The notes under the pieces are model-generated. The model ran no database searches. It was given only the letters and a program-made list of their open reading frames with translations, and was not told where the DNA came from. The translations under genes and the position numbers were made by a program. DNA of 64,000 nucleotides from Spirosoma spitsbergense DSM 19989 (GTDB lineage Bacteria; Bacteroidota; Bacteroidia; Cytophagales; Spirosomataceae): assembly GCF_000374085.1 (NCBI RefSeq), contig NZ_KB893553.1:1-64000 (forward strand), read 5' to 3'. Of this stretch, positions 34,085 to 41,813 are shown piece by piece; within the stretch, counting starts at the first letter, position 1, and the number at the start of each line of letters is the position of its first letter.

Positions 34085-34978
34085 TTACTTTGCTACCAGG
34101 GGTAGCCGACGGGCCAGGATACGGATACCGTTGAGCAAATGATTTTCGCGACAGGTACGGTCCGGGTCGATGTAAAGATTTTTACGATACCAGGGGCGCT
34201 GTACGAAAAAGTGCCATTCGAAGTAACTTCTGGGCGATGACCGAATTTCGATTTTGCGACTGGGTTCATCTTCATTGTGCTCATCGAGCGAAAACTGGAA
34301 GCCATCGCCAACGTTCATCGCATCGGGAATGAAAGAGCGAATATCGTACGAGTTGCGTTCGCTGTATTTTATGTCCAGCACGAAGATCACACTGGTTGTC
34401 CGCTTGAACTCGGATTCGGTTAGGGCAGGCATCTGGAGCAATGGATTGTAGCGCCATTTTTTAAAGATTTTGGGCGGAATGGCATCGTAGTTCTCATACG
34501 CCCATTGAATCAAAAAGGGTAGCGGAAAAATGAGCAGGGTACTAACCAGCGGTCGGACATTGGCTTTGAATTCCTGGTCGGCCAGTATCTGAAAAAGACC
34601 GGGCGAGAACGACAGGATGTAAATGGCTGCCACGCCAATGATACCCATCAGCAGCGTTATAAGCCCCCCCTGCATGTAGTCGTTTGGTTTTATCCAGGGC
34701 ATAAACGCCCGCATACTGCTTACGTGTACCATGCCCAGCAGAAACACAACGGTAAGAATGAGGGTGTAGGTCCAGAAACTCACGTCGCTCTCCGGCGACA
34801 GTACACTGTGAGCAATCAAATGGCCCAGATAGCCTACGGCAACAAAGATGAAGAACGTAACTAAAACGTACAGAAGAGTGTGGGTGATGGTCTTATTTCG
34901 TAACAGGCTACTACGAACATCACTAACGGCGCGATTGGTCAGCGAACTGGCTTCTGACTCCAGATTTGGTCGGAACAT
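34085..34978 (-). CDS. tssN: TssN, T6SS subtype iii membrane protein
   Basis: The 297-residue product has four membrane segments at about 32-58, 68-90, 104-124 and 143-165. A hydrophilic C-terminal domain follows from about 170, with DIKYSERNSYDIRSF and SPRSYFEWHFFVQRPWY. This topology, the length and the place inside a T6SS-iii locus fit TssN, one of the proteins that replace TssJLM in Bacteroidota. It is transcribed opposite to hcp and divergently from the PAAR gene. The 88-base gap to the PAAR gene must hold both promoters. Confidence 0.82.
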   Translation of the reverse strand: MFRPNLESEASSLTNRAVSDVRSSLLRNKTITHTLLYVLVTFFIFVAVGYLGHLIAHSVLSPESDVSFWTYTLILTVVFLLGMVHVSSMRAFMPWIKPNDYMQGGLITLLMGIIGVAAIYILSFSPGLFQILADQEFKANVRPLVSTLLIFPLPFLIQWAYENYDAIPPKIFKKWRYNPLLQMPALTESEFKRTTSVIFVLDIKYSERNSYDIRSFIPDAMNVGDGFQFSLDEHNEDEPSRKIEIRSSPRSYFEWHFFVQRPWYRKNLYIDPDRTCRENHLLNGIRILARRLPLVAK

Positions 34979-35020
34979 GAGGTGTGAATAGTTAAAGTAG
35001 AACTTGTTTCAAAAATAAGC

Positions 35021-35037
35021 GACTTACGCTATAAGTC
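35021..35037. promoter_or_regulatory. Short inverted repeat between tssN and the PAAR gene
   Basis: GACTTA (35021-35026) pairs with TAAGTC (35032-35037) in the 88-base divergent promoter region. It could be an operator or a chance repeat. Evidence is limited to symmetry and location. Confidence 0.25.
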
Positions 35038-35066
35038 AATTAGTTGCTTAAAAAAAACTAACCAAA

Positions 35067-35537
35067 ATGGGACAACCCGCAGCCCGCGTTGGCGACATGC
35101 ATACGTGCCCGATGGTAACGCCCGGCTTACCCCCGATACCGCACGTTGGCGGTCCGGTTTTACCCCCTGGCGTTCCAACCGTATTCATCGGGGGTATGCC
35201 AGCCGCCACCATGGGTAACATGTGCCTGTGCGTCGGTCCACCTGATGTTATTGTACGCGGCTCATTCACGGTTTTGATTGGTGGCCGCCCCGCAGCCCGC
35301 ATGGGTGATAACACGGCTCACGGCGGAGTAATCACAATGGGATGCCCAACGGTGTTGATTGGTGATTTTGGCATGGGAATGGGTGGCATGGTCGAAATGA
35401 TTCTCAACATGACTGACCTAACGATAGCTAAGTTCATGAATAGTGTACCCATTGAACGAGCTAAGGCGGTTGCTCAGATGGCAGCACTTTCGCAAGCAGC
35501 GCAAGCTGGTACTGCACTCGTTGAAGTATGTACTTAA
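35067..35537 (+). CDS. PAAR spike-tip protein
   Basis: The 156-residue product has a PAAR domain over about residues 1-105. It shows PAARVGDMHTCPMVTPG, repeated VPTVFIGGMPAATMGN / FTVLIGGRPAARMGD / CPTVLIGDFG units and conserved His and Cys for the metal site. A helical tail of about 50 residues (MNSVPIERAKAVAQMAALS) follows. PAAR proteins sharpen the VgrG tip and recruit effectors. It opens the effector cassette and is divergent from tssN. Confidence 0.92.
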   Translation: MGQPAARVGDMHTCPMVTPGLPPIPHVGGPVLPPGVPTVFIGGMPAATMGNMCLCVGPPDVIVRGSFTVLIGGRPAARMGDNTAHGGVITMGCPTVLIGDFGMGMGGMVEMILNMTDLTIAKFMNSVPIERAKAVAQMAALSQAAQAGTALVEVCT

Positions 35538-35555
35538 CCCATCCTTTTACAAATA

Positions 35556-35891
35556 ATGGTATTAAAGAAATCTCAACTAAGCCAACTGGCTGAACCTGCT
35601 AAAGCTAAGTTCATTAATCAGTTGATAATTCTCGTAGGAGAACAATATCCTGAGGAGGTTTTATTGGAAGATCCAATTCAAATACGACAACGGTTGACCA
35701 CCTTAGTAGAGAAAGCCCGACAATATGGGTTCGTGCGGGAACAGCATGTAGCCCTATTCGTACTATTTTGTATGGAGTTAGGTGATGATTTCGATGAAAA
35801 TTCTGAAAATAAAAAAATAACCGACAGGTTTAAGGATAGATCGATAACTGCGCAAAATAGATTGGATTCTGTAGGTAATCTTATTTTTTAG
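35556..35891 (+). CDS. Small helical protein, adaptor-like, in the effector cassette
   Basis: The 111-residue product is predicted to be almost all helical. It carries AKAKFINQLIILVGEQYPEEV, then EKARQYGFVREQHVALFV and MELGDDFDENSENK. From memory, proteins of this size with a YGF-(x)-E-(x)-ALF and GDDFD layout often sit between PAAR/VgrG genes and toxin genes, but no named family is assigned. It starts 18 bases after the PAAR gene and ends 16 bases before the toxin gene, so it is probably an effector chaperone or linker. Confidence 0.65.
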   Translation: MVLKKSQLSQLAEPAKAKFINQLIILVGEQYPEEVLLEDPIQIRQRLTTLVEKARQYGFVREQHVALFVLFCMELGDDFDENSENKKITDRFKDRSITAQNRLDSVGNLIF

Positions 35892-35907
35892 TTTTAAAGC
35901 AAAAAAA

Positions 35908-37320
35908 ATGGTCGACTTTTATGATACTGTAGATCGTAGGCTTAGCCAAATTGAGCAGCAATATCAAAAAATCAAACAGATGAATCCTGTTGATGCTTTA
36001 GATCAAAAAAAAATAAGCGATGCAAAAGTTAATCTATCAAAACGTTATAATGACTTGAAAATTCTCAAAGAGACTGGACAACAATACAGGAAGGATTATG
36101 ATGCTTATGAACTAGTAAAATTAAAAACAACCGAGAGTTATAAAAATGCATCCGATTGGAACAAATACCATGAAAAGCTCAAACAAGATTTTGCACAAAA
36201 ATATCCCGGTACATATGATTCAAAAAAAAATATAATAGATATAAGATCATGGTCTGAAGCGGATAAAAAAAAGTACTTAGACTCTAGAAAAAATAGGGAC
36301 TTAGCAATAAAGATCAATAAGGATAGACAAAGTGAAGAACAGATTGCGAAAGAGAAAAATGATCAAAAAGCCAAAGAGTACACAAATTTAAAACAAAAAG
36401 TACAGGACGCTTTTCCTACTAATAATAATATAAGTGAACCCTGTACATATTGTCAGCTTAAAAGCCGTCGAGATAAATTAGCTAGAGTAAAGGCGGTATT
36501 TCCAGGGCAACAAAGTTTTGGAAACTGCGGTATTCAGTCAGCAAATCAAATGATGGAATTGGTTACGTGTGAAAAGAATGATGAAGCCAGACAATTAAAA
36601 AAAGCCTTAAAAGATGGTAATGCTAAGCTGTCATTACCAACAGATAAACCAGAAGACATAAACAGACGTAGAAAATCTGGATTAAATGCAGATGAAGTAA
36701 ATACTATCGACAAGATTGGTAGCACGAAGAATATAGGTATAGAACTTGAAAAAGATAAAACCATCGGCAAATATTATTCAACTGTAAATAGAGACAAATA
36801 TTTAGATAATGGTAAAATAATAACAACCAGCAGTACTGGAGGTGCTTTTCCTGCGCAACAACAAAAAATAATGCAATCTCCTGAAAATCCAAAGGCCGCC
36901 ATAAGTACTAGTCTAAAAGATCCAACTATTGGAAATATTGAAACAGCTTTGAAAGAAAATAAGCCTGTCATTGTAGTTACACAGACAGCCTTGTTAGATC
37001 CAGTTTATGACGAAAATAATAAACCAATCATACCTAACCCATGGACACTATCAAAAGACCAAACAGATGCAGATGGTAACGTAACTGCCAAAAAAGGCCA
37101 GCAAATGGTGGGAATACATTCGGTAATGATTGCAGATGGAAAGTTCGATGAAAATAAAAATTTAACTCATGTGCTTATAAATGATACAGGTACAGGTAGA
37201 ATGTATTATATGAAAGTTAGCGACTTAGAAAAAAGTATGAATGATGCATCTCGAAATAATACAGTTGCTGAGTATAAACTGGTTGTATCTGATAAACCTA
37301 TTAATCCTGATTGTCATTAA
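35908..37320 (+). CDS. Papain-like cysteine protease T6SS effector (putative toxin)
   Basis: The 470-residue product has a highly charged, coiled-coil N-terminal half (about 1-170), a CTYC pair at 179-182 and a C-terminal papain-like domain. The triad is visible: Gln201 six residues before Cys207 in GQQSFGNCGIQSANQM, which is the oxyanion-hole spacing of papain. His404 lies in MVGIHSVMIADG and Asp426 in VLINDTGTGRMY. C39- and C58-type toxin proteases share this order. It follows PAAR and the helical protein, with a candidate immunity gene next. The whole stretch is visibly AT-richer than the T6SS core. Target and fold are inferred; it could also be a transglutaminase-like or deamidating enzyme. 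Confidence 0.72.
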   Translation: MVDFYDTVDRRLSQIEQQYQKIKQMNPVDALDQKKISDAKVNLSKRYNDLKILKETGQQYRKDYDAYELVKLKTTESYKNASDWNKYHEKLKQDFAQKYPGTYDSKKNIIDIRSWSEADKKKYLDSRKNRDLAIKINKDRQSEEQIAKEKNDQKAKEYTNLKQKVQDAFPTNNNISEPCTYCQLKSRRDKLARVKAVFPGQQSFGNCGIQSANQMMELVTCEKNDEARQLKKALKDGNAKLSLPTDKPEDINRRRKSGLNADEVNTIDKIGSTKNIGIELEKDKTIGKYYSTVNRDKYLDNGKIITTSSTGGAFPAQQQKIMQSPENPKAAISTSLKDPTIGNIETALKENKPVIVVTQTALLDPVYDENNKPIIPNPWTLSKDQTDADGNVTAKKGQQMVGIHSVMIADGKFDENKNLTHVLINDTGTGRMYYMKVSDLEKSMNDASRNNTVAEYKLVVSDKPINPDCH

Positions 37321-37338
37321 TCTTTAAAAATTAAGAAT

Positions 37339-37893
37339 ATGTTCATTTCCGATGATCCAAATTGGGCTGTAAAAGCTATAAAGGCGTTATATGTAGACAA
37401 TTTTTATAAACAAGTTCAGGACTTTAACGGGCTCATTTTATTACCATTGCCAACTAAAAATAATATTGTCAATGTAGGATATACTTTTTACGACGCGCCA
37501 GGAAACAATACACTACAGAATGTATATTACCCTTTCGTTAAATTTCTTATTAAATACCCAAATTTAGATATAACCCATATAGAATTAGAGTCTACTAAGG
37601 AGGGTATATCTAATTCATATGATAAAATTTTTGAACACCCGATTAATTTCCCTAATTACTACTTACAGACACATCGATCTCAAGAACACTTAGAAGAATA
37701 TTATTATTGCATTTCTGAACTACTAGCGCACCAATGGATGGAAAATACTTCTTCTACTGCAGTAGATATAGTTGAAATTAAGAGAGTTATCCAAATTATC
37801 AAATCCTATTTTAAAAGTGCCCCAATTGAATTGCGAAATTATTATATTCAAGAAGGTCATGAATTTCTTGATTGGATAATGCGCTATCTATGA
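37339..37893 (+). CDS. Candidate immunity protein for the adjacent toxin
   Basis: The 184-residue product is soluble, with no signal peptide. It has a mixed beta/helical start (NGLILLPLPTKNNIVNVGYTFYD) and a helical, aromatic-rich C-terminus. It starts 18 bases after the toxin gene and shares its AT-rich composition. Its stop overlaps the start of the DUF4123 gene (ATGA). No family is recognised. The immunity role rests only on order: toxin genes in such cassettes are normally followed by their immunity gene. A cytoplasmic location would fit a cytoplasmic toxin. Confidence 0.55.
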   Translation: MFISDDPNWAVKAIKALYVDNFYKQVQDFNGLILLPLPTKNNIVNVGYTFYDAPGNNTLQNVYYPFVKFLIKYPNLDITHIELESTKEGISNSYDKIFEHPINFPNYYLQTHRSQEHLEEYYYCISELLAHQWMENTSSTAVDIVEIKRVIQIIKSYFKSAPIELRNYYIQEGHEFLDWIMRYL

Positions 37894-38411
37894 GACAGAC
37901 TACTACCCACCTTCTGCTCGATGCGGCCCGAATGGGTAGTATTATGAAAGAAGCAAAAGAGTTAAATAAAGAGCATTCTTCTCTCTACAAAGGGCAAAGT
38001 GAGGAGTATTTAGCCGAATTTGCTCCTTACATTTTTTCCGTTTATAAAAATACCCCATTTGGCCCTTGGTTTACTGAGAAGGGTTGGGGGAATTCATGGG
38101 GTATTTTTTTGCAATCGCCAGTTCCAGCTAAAGATGTATATCAGCACTTTCGGAAATTTTTGTTGGTAAAGACTGAAGACGGTCGGGAACTATGCTTCCG
38201 TTTTTATGATCCTCGTGTTCTGCGCATTTTCCTGCCGACCTGTGATCAACAGCAATTAGTTGAGTTTTTTGGACCAGTTCGGCATTTTTTTATGGAAGAC
38301 GAAGACCCTGAGTATGGTCTATACTTCTGGTTAGAAAATGGGGAACTACGAACACAAAAATCACCCAAATCGGAGTTGGAAAAAATATTCAAGTCAAAAT
38401 CAAAATCGTAG
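37890..38411 (+). CDS. DUF4123 effector-loading adaptor
   Basis: ATG 37890 overlaps the previous stop. An in-frame ATG at 37872 exists but lies further inside the upstream gene. The 173-residue product has the DUF4123 pattern: SLYKGQSEEYLAEFAPYIF, WGIFLQSPVPAKDVYQHFR and the hallmark LCFRFYDPRVLRIFLPTC, followed by FFGPVRHFF. DUF4123 proteins (Tap/Tec adaptors) load particular effectors onto VgrG or PAAR. Normally the adaptor precedes its effector. Here it follows the candidate immunity gene, so it may serve the downstream genes. Confidence 0.85.
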   Translation: MRQTTTHLLLDAARMGSIMKEAKELNKEHSSLYKGQSEEYLAEFAPYIFSVYKNTPFGPWFTEKGWGNSWGIFLQSPVPAKDVYQHFRKFLLVKTEDGRELCFRFYDPRVLRIFLPTCDQQQLVEFFGPVRHFFMEDEDPEYGLYFWLENGELRTQKSPKSELEKIFKSKSKS

Positions 38412-38445
38412 TTAATAATCCAACCCAAAATCTACTTATCATAAC

Positions 38446-38778
38446 ATGGCAGGCAGTCGTCATCAGGCTCTAGAAGAGTGTAAAAATGCTGGTCCCGGTA
38501 CAGTAGGGGCTGTTATTGCTCGTATATTAAGTTCAACTGCCCTTGCCTGGACGGTAAAATACGAAGTAGCCAGTGGTGATATTGGCTCTTTTTATCATCG
38601 TCCTGAAATCAAAGCAATCTTAAGAAGCCCCTGGTCGGATAATAATTTACGAGAGTTATCAAGGCGGGAAACGCTTTTCTATCAAACTCAATCAGGCGTT
38701 GCAGGGGCCATTGGTCAGGCGTTGAGTGAGGACGGTCGCTTTTACGCGCTTCGTATTGCCAGAGATCATCTGTTCTAA
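38446..38778 (+). CDS. Small unknown protein in the effector cassette
   Basis: The 110-residue product is soluble, with no signal peptide or recognised domain. A central stretch ALAWTVKYEVASGDIGSFYH is beta-rich, and the C-terminus is helical. It starts 34 bases after the DUF4123 gene and is followed by another short gene. It could be a small effector, an immunity protein or an accessory protein. Composition and spacing argue for a real gene. Confidence 0.5.
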   Translation: MAGSRHQALEECKNAGPGTVGAVIARILSSTALAWTVKYEVASGDIGSFYHRPEIKAILRSPWSDNNLRELSRRETLFYQTQSGVAGAIGQALSEDGRFYALRIARDHLF

Positions 38779-38815
38779 TCTTTTTCAACTCATAATCTTT
38801 ATCCTATCCACAACT

Positions 38816-39067
38816 ATGTACATCAACACCAATGTTTCCATCTCCAGGGTCAATCCTAAAAAAGGGACCGTCGTTTACCTCTCGAAAGATTTACCCGTTG
38901 GCTTCGGGGCTGTTAGCCCGCTTCCCAAAGGAACCAAAGGGTACATACTCACTGATGGTTTTGTGGGTGGAGAATTGAAAGTCGATTTCCCGATGCGGGG
39001 AACGGCTCTTTTTCACTCGTTCGTCGCGGGTGATTACCTGGAGTGTGATGCTATGCCCTTCATGTAA
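38816..39067 (+). CDS. Small beta-rich unknown protein in the effector cassette
   Basis: ATG 38816 (MYINTNVSISRVNP) is chosen because the upstream in-frame start overlaps the previous gene. The 83-residue product is rich in Gly, Val and Lys. Strand-like segments such as GTVVYLSKDLPVGFGAV suggest a small beta barrel or SH3-like fold. It precedes the amidase-like gene by 53 bases. No family is recognised. Confidence 0.5.
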   Translation: MYINTNVSISRVNPKKGTVVYLSKDLPVGFGAVSPLPKGTKGYILTDGFVGGELKVDFPMRGTALFHSFVAGDYLECDAMPFM

Positions 39068-39120
39068 TTCTTTCTCTATTCGTCAATAGCACTGTAATAA
39101 ACCTAAAAGGATTGTTAAAA

Positions 39121-39483
39121 ATGGCCTATTACAATTATTCTCCCCAAAGCTACCAAGGGCAATCAGTTTTTGGTGGTGAATGTGTCCGGTTTGTGCAGGC
39201 AACAGCTAATATGCCGCAAGCCTCACAATGGAATCAGGGAGTTCGTGTCAGGGGCGCTAACATTACCAAAGGAACAATCATTGCTACGTTTGTCCATGGT
39301 CATTACCAGAACCATAGGCATGGAAATCATGCTGCCGTTTATGATAGCCAGGATGCAACTGGCATTTTTGTATGGGATCAATATCAGGGAGTTGCCGTGG
39401 ATTATAGATATATCCGCTTTAGAGGAGTAAGCTGGAATGGATCTGATAGCAGGAATGCCGATACCTTCTATGTCGTTGAATAA
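39121..39483 (+). CDS. BPSL0067-family amidase-like effector (NlpC/P60-like)
   Basis: ATG 39121 (MAYYNYSPQSY) is preferred to an in-frame TTG at 39112. The 120-residue product has GGECVRFVQA with Cys21, GTIIATFVHGHYQNH, then GNHAAVYD with His70, and WDQYQG. This is the layout of BPSL0067-type proteins, small NlpC/P60-like enzymes expected to cleave peptidoglycan peptides. In a T6SS cassette it is probably a cell-wall-degrading effector delivered to the target periplasm. No signal peptide is present, as expected for T6SS cargo. Confidence 0.78.
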   Translation: MAYYNYSPQSYQGQSVFGGECVRFVQATANMPQASQWNQGVRVRGANITKGTIIATFVHGHYQNHRHGNHAAVYDSQDATGIFVWDQYQGVAVDYRYIRFRGVSWNGSDSRNADTFYVVE

Positions 39484-39504
39484 TTAGTTACCCTCTTAAA
39501 CCTT

Positions 39505-39801
39505 ATGGAACCCACACCACAATTTATTCGGGAAGTAATGGCCGCTGGCGTACTTTCCTACCGCGAGCAGCAAACGCTCTGGCAAATTGCCAAACACTGT
39601 GCCGCCACTATGGGCATAACCGCAGCCGCACCGCTGGCTCTGTTAGGAACCCAAATCGGTTCCGTTGCCATACCCGGATTTGGAACAATAACGGGACCCG
39701 TTATCGGGGCACTGGCCGGATTTATTTACGGAACCGTATCCTGCTCAATGCTGAACCTGTCGGCTCAGGATGAGCTCAGAAAGCTCGCGCAGGGTCTTTA
39801 A
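39505..39801 (+). CDS. Small membrane protein with Gly-zipper hairpin; possible immunity protein
   Basis: The 98-residue product has a helical N-terminus, REVMAAGVLSYREQQTLWQI. A hydrophobic hairpin of two segments, rich in Gly and Ala, follows (APLALLGTQIGSVAIPG and GTITGPVIGALAGFIYG), then a short charged end. It lies 22 bases after the amidase-like gene. It could be the immunity protein for that enzyme, although a periplasmic lipoprotein or exported inhibitor would be more usual, or a small membrane-active effector. Confidence 0.5.
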   Translation: MEPTPQFIREVMAAGVLSYREQQTLWQIAKHCAATMGITAAAPLALLGTQIGSVAIPGFGTITGPVIGALAGFIYGTVSCSMLNLSAQDELRKLAQGL

Positions 39802-39896
39802 TTAATGCCATTCAGGCATATTTTACCCACTGGCCAGCAACGTCCCCTGACTCGTGGATACATCAGTGTCTTACCCTTTACATACATAATCACTCT

Positions 39897-41675
39897 ATGA
39901 AACACCAATTCTACCTGTCATTCCTTCTTCTTTGTCTGGTTCTCGGTTGCAAAAAGAAAGAGGAGATCAACCTGCCCCCCACCGCCAATGCTGGCACCGA
40001 CATTACTGCTAACCTGGGCCAGAAAGTGAATCTTAGTGGTGCCCTCTCCAAAGACCCTGAAGGCACCGCTTTGCTCTACACTTGGTCATTCAAGACCAAA
40101 CCCGCCAACAGCGTTGTCACTATCCAGAACATGAGTTCGGTCACGGCCGATTTCACCCCGGACCAGACGGGTACCTATGTGATTACCCTATTAGTAACCG
40201 ACGACCACAATCAGTCGGCCACGGCCACGGTCAATGTGATGGTCAACCTGCCGGGGCATGCTCCCACAGCCAGTGCCGGAACTTCTTTGACAACTACTTA
40301 TGGCAACAAAGTAGTGCTCGATGGGTCGGCTTCGGCGGATGCCGATGGAGACAAGCTGACATACAAATGGAGTTTCAAGACCCGTCCGGCTGGTAGTGCT
40401 GCCAGTCTGCCCATCACCAATGATACACAGGCCAAAGCCGAGTTTGAGCCGGATGCAACGGGCCAGTATGTACTAACGCTCACGGTATCGGATGGCATCT
40501 GGCCCGCTGTTTCAGCCGATGTGACGGTGACCGTGAATGAATCACCTACTATCGATGTCTGTCCTGACAATGGTCGGATCAGCGTAAATACGACCTGGAA
40601 GAACCTGGTGCAGGATCCTACTAAGCCTGACTATATTGTCTGTAAGGATATTACCGTATATGGGGTGCTAACTATTGAGCCGGGTGTTGTCGTAGCCTTT
40701 AAGCAGAACACTGGATTGTACATCGGGGGAGATGGGAAAGGCGTATTGACAGCTAAGGGCACTGCTGACAAACCCATTGTCTTTACGGGTAATCAGAAGG
40801 TAGCTGGTTTTTGGAATGGTGTTCTCTTTAATGGATCAAACGACGTTCGAAATGAACTAAGTTATGTCGAAATATCCTACGGTGGAGGTAGTATCTTCTC
40901 CCGTTATTATGGTGAAGCCGCTAATCTAAATATTTCAGGTGACAAATTTATTGGTTTGTCACCAAGCTCTGTTAAAGCTACAAACTGCTCATTTACAAAT
41001 AGTAAGGGTCGTGGTGTATACGTTAGTACAGATGGACTATTGACGGAATTTAGTAACAATGCGTTTAGCAATAATGGACTTTATCCACTAGAACTTCCAG
41101 CCTCTCAGGTGCAGCAATTAGACAATGCCAGTACGTTTGCTTCCAGTAATGGGATTAACCTTGTGGCAATATACGGTAGCCTAAGTAATACTAAAGAAAC
41201 TACCTGGGGACCTTTCAAAGACGGAACTAAATATCGATTTACAGATGGCTTTAGCATTGAATCTGGCTTGGTAATCCTACCAGGGGCTTCATTCGAAGTA
41301 GCTTCTGGCAAAGCAATTGGAATAGGTGCTGGCTATTTGATTGCTAAAGGCACAGTGGATAAACACATCATTTTTACGGGTGAAGTAAAAATACCAGGGT
41401 CTTGGGGAGGGATTCTGGCTGGTACCGATATCCGTAACGAGATGAACTATGTTGAGGTGGCTTACGGAGGAGGAGCCCCGGCGTACTTATATGCCGCCAA
41501 AGGAAACGTGATTTTGTACGCCGGCTTCAATTTCAACAAACGAATGAAGATAACAAACTGTAGTATCAGCAATAGCTCGGAGGCCGGAATTGCTCAGTAT
41601 TCTGGCACACTCATTCTTGACTCCCCCGACTCAAATACCTACTCTAATAATGCCAAAGGCAATATTGTAAAGTAA
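39897..41675 (+). CDS. PKD-domain beta-helix lipoprotein
   Basis: The 592-residue product has a lipoprotein signal (LVLGCKKK, Cys at about 18). Two PKD-like domains follow (about 30-120 and 122-215). Each begins with TANAGTDITANLGQ or TASAGTSLTTTYG and ends in YVLTLTVSDG-type strands. The rest is a right-handed parallel beta-helix pattern with ITVYGVLTIEPGVVVAFKQ, VLTAKGTADKPIVFTG and WNGVLFNGS units. It resembles surface lipoproteins of Bacteroidota. It sits between the effector cassette and tssE, next to a related lipoprotein. Whether it takes part in the T6SS is unknown. Confidence 0.85.
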   Translation: MKHQFYLSFLLLCLVLGCKKKEEINLPPTANAGTDITANLGQKVNLSGALSKDPEGTALLYTWSFKTKPANSVVTIQNMSSVTADFTPDQTGTYVITLLVTDDHNQSATATVNVMVNLPGHAPTASAGTSLTTTYGNKVVLDGSASADADGDKLTYKWSFKTRPAGSAASLPITNDTQAKAEFEPDATGQYVLTLTVSDGIWPAVSADVTVTVNESPTIDVCPDNGRISVNTTWKNLVQDPTKPDYIVCKDITVYGVLTIEPGVVVAFKQNTGLYIGGDGKGVLTAKGTADKPIVFTGNQKVAGFWNGVLFNGSNDVRNELSYVEISYGGGSIFSRYYGEAANLNISGDKFIGLSPSSVKATNCSFTNSKGRGVYVSTDGLLTEFSNNAFSNNGLYPLELPASQVQQLDNASTFASSNGINLVAIYGSLSNTKETTWGPFKDGTKYRFTDGFSIESGLVILPGASFEVASGKAIGIGAGYLIAKGTVDKHIIFTGEVKIPGSWGGILAGTDIRNEMNYVEVAYGGGAPAYLYAAKGNVILYAGFNFNKRMKITNCSISNSSEAGIAQYSGTLILDSPDSNTYSNNAKGNIVK

Positions 41676-41813
41676 CATTCACTTTCGGTTCGAATTGTAC
41701 TATATTCTTAAGTTCGGATTTCTCAACTAAGTATGTAAGCTTCAATCTATGGCTACTATACTTAGTTGAAAATCTTCACATCACGATTATCCATTCTATA
41801 ACCACAAAAAACG

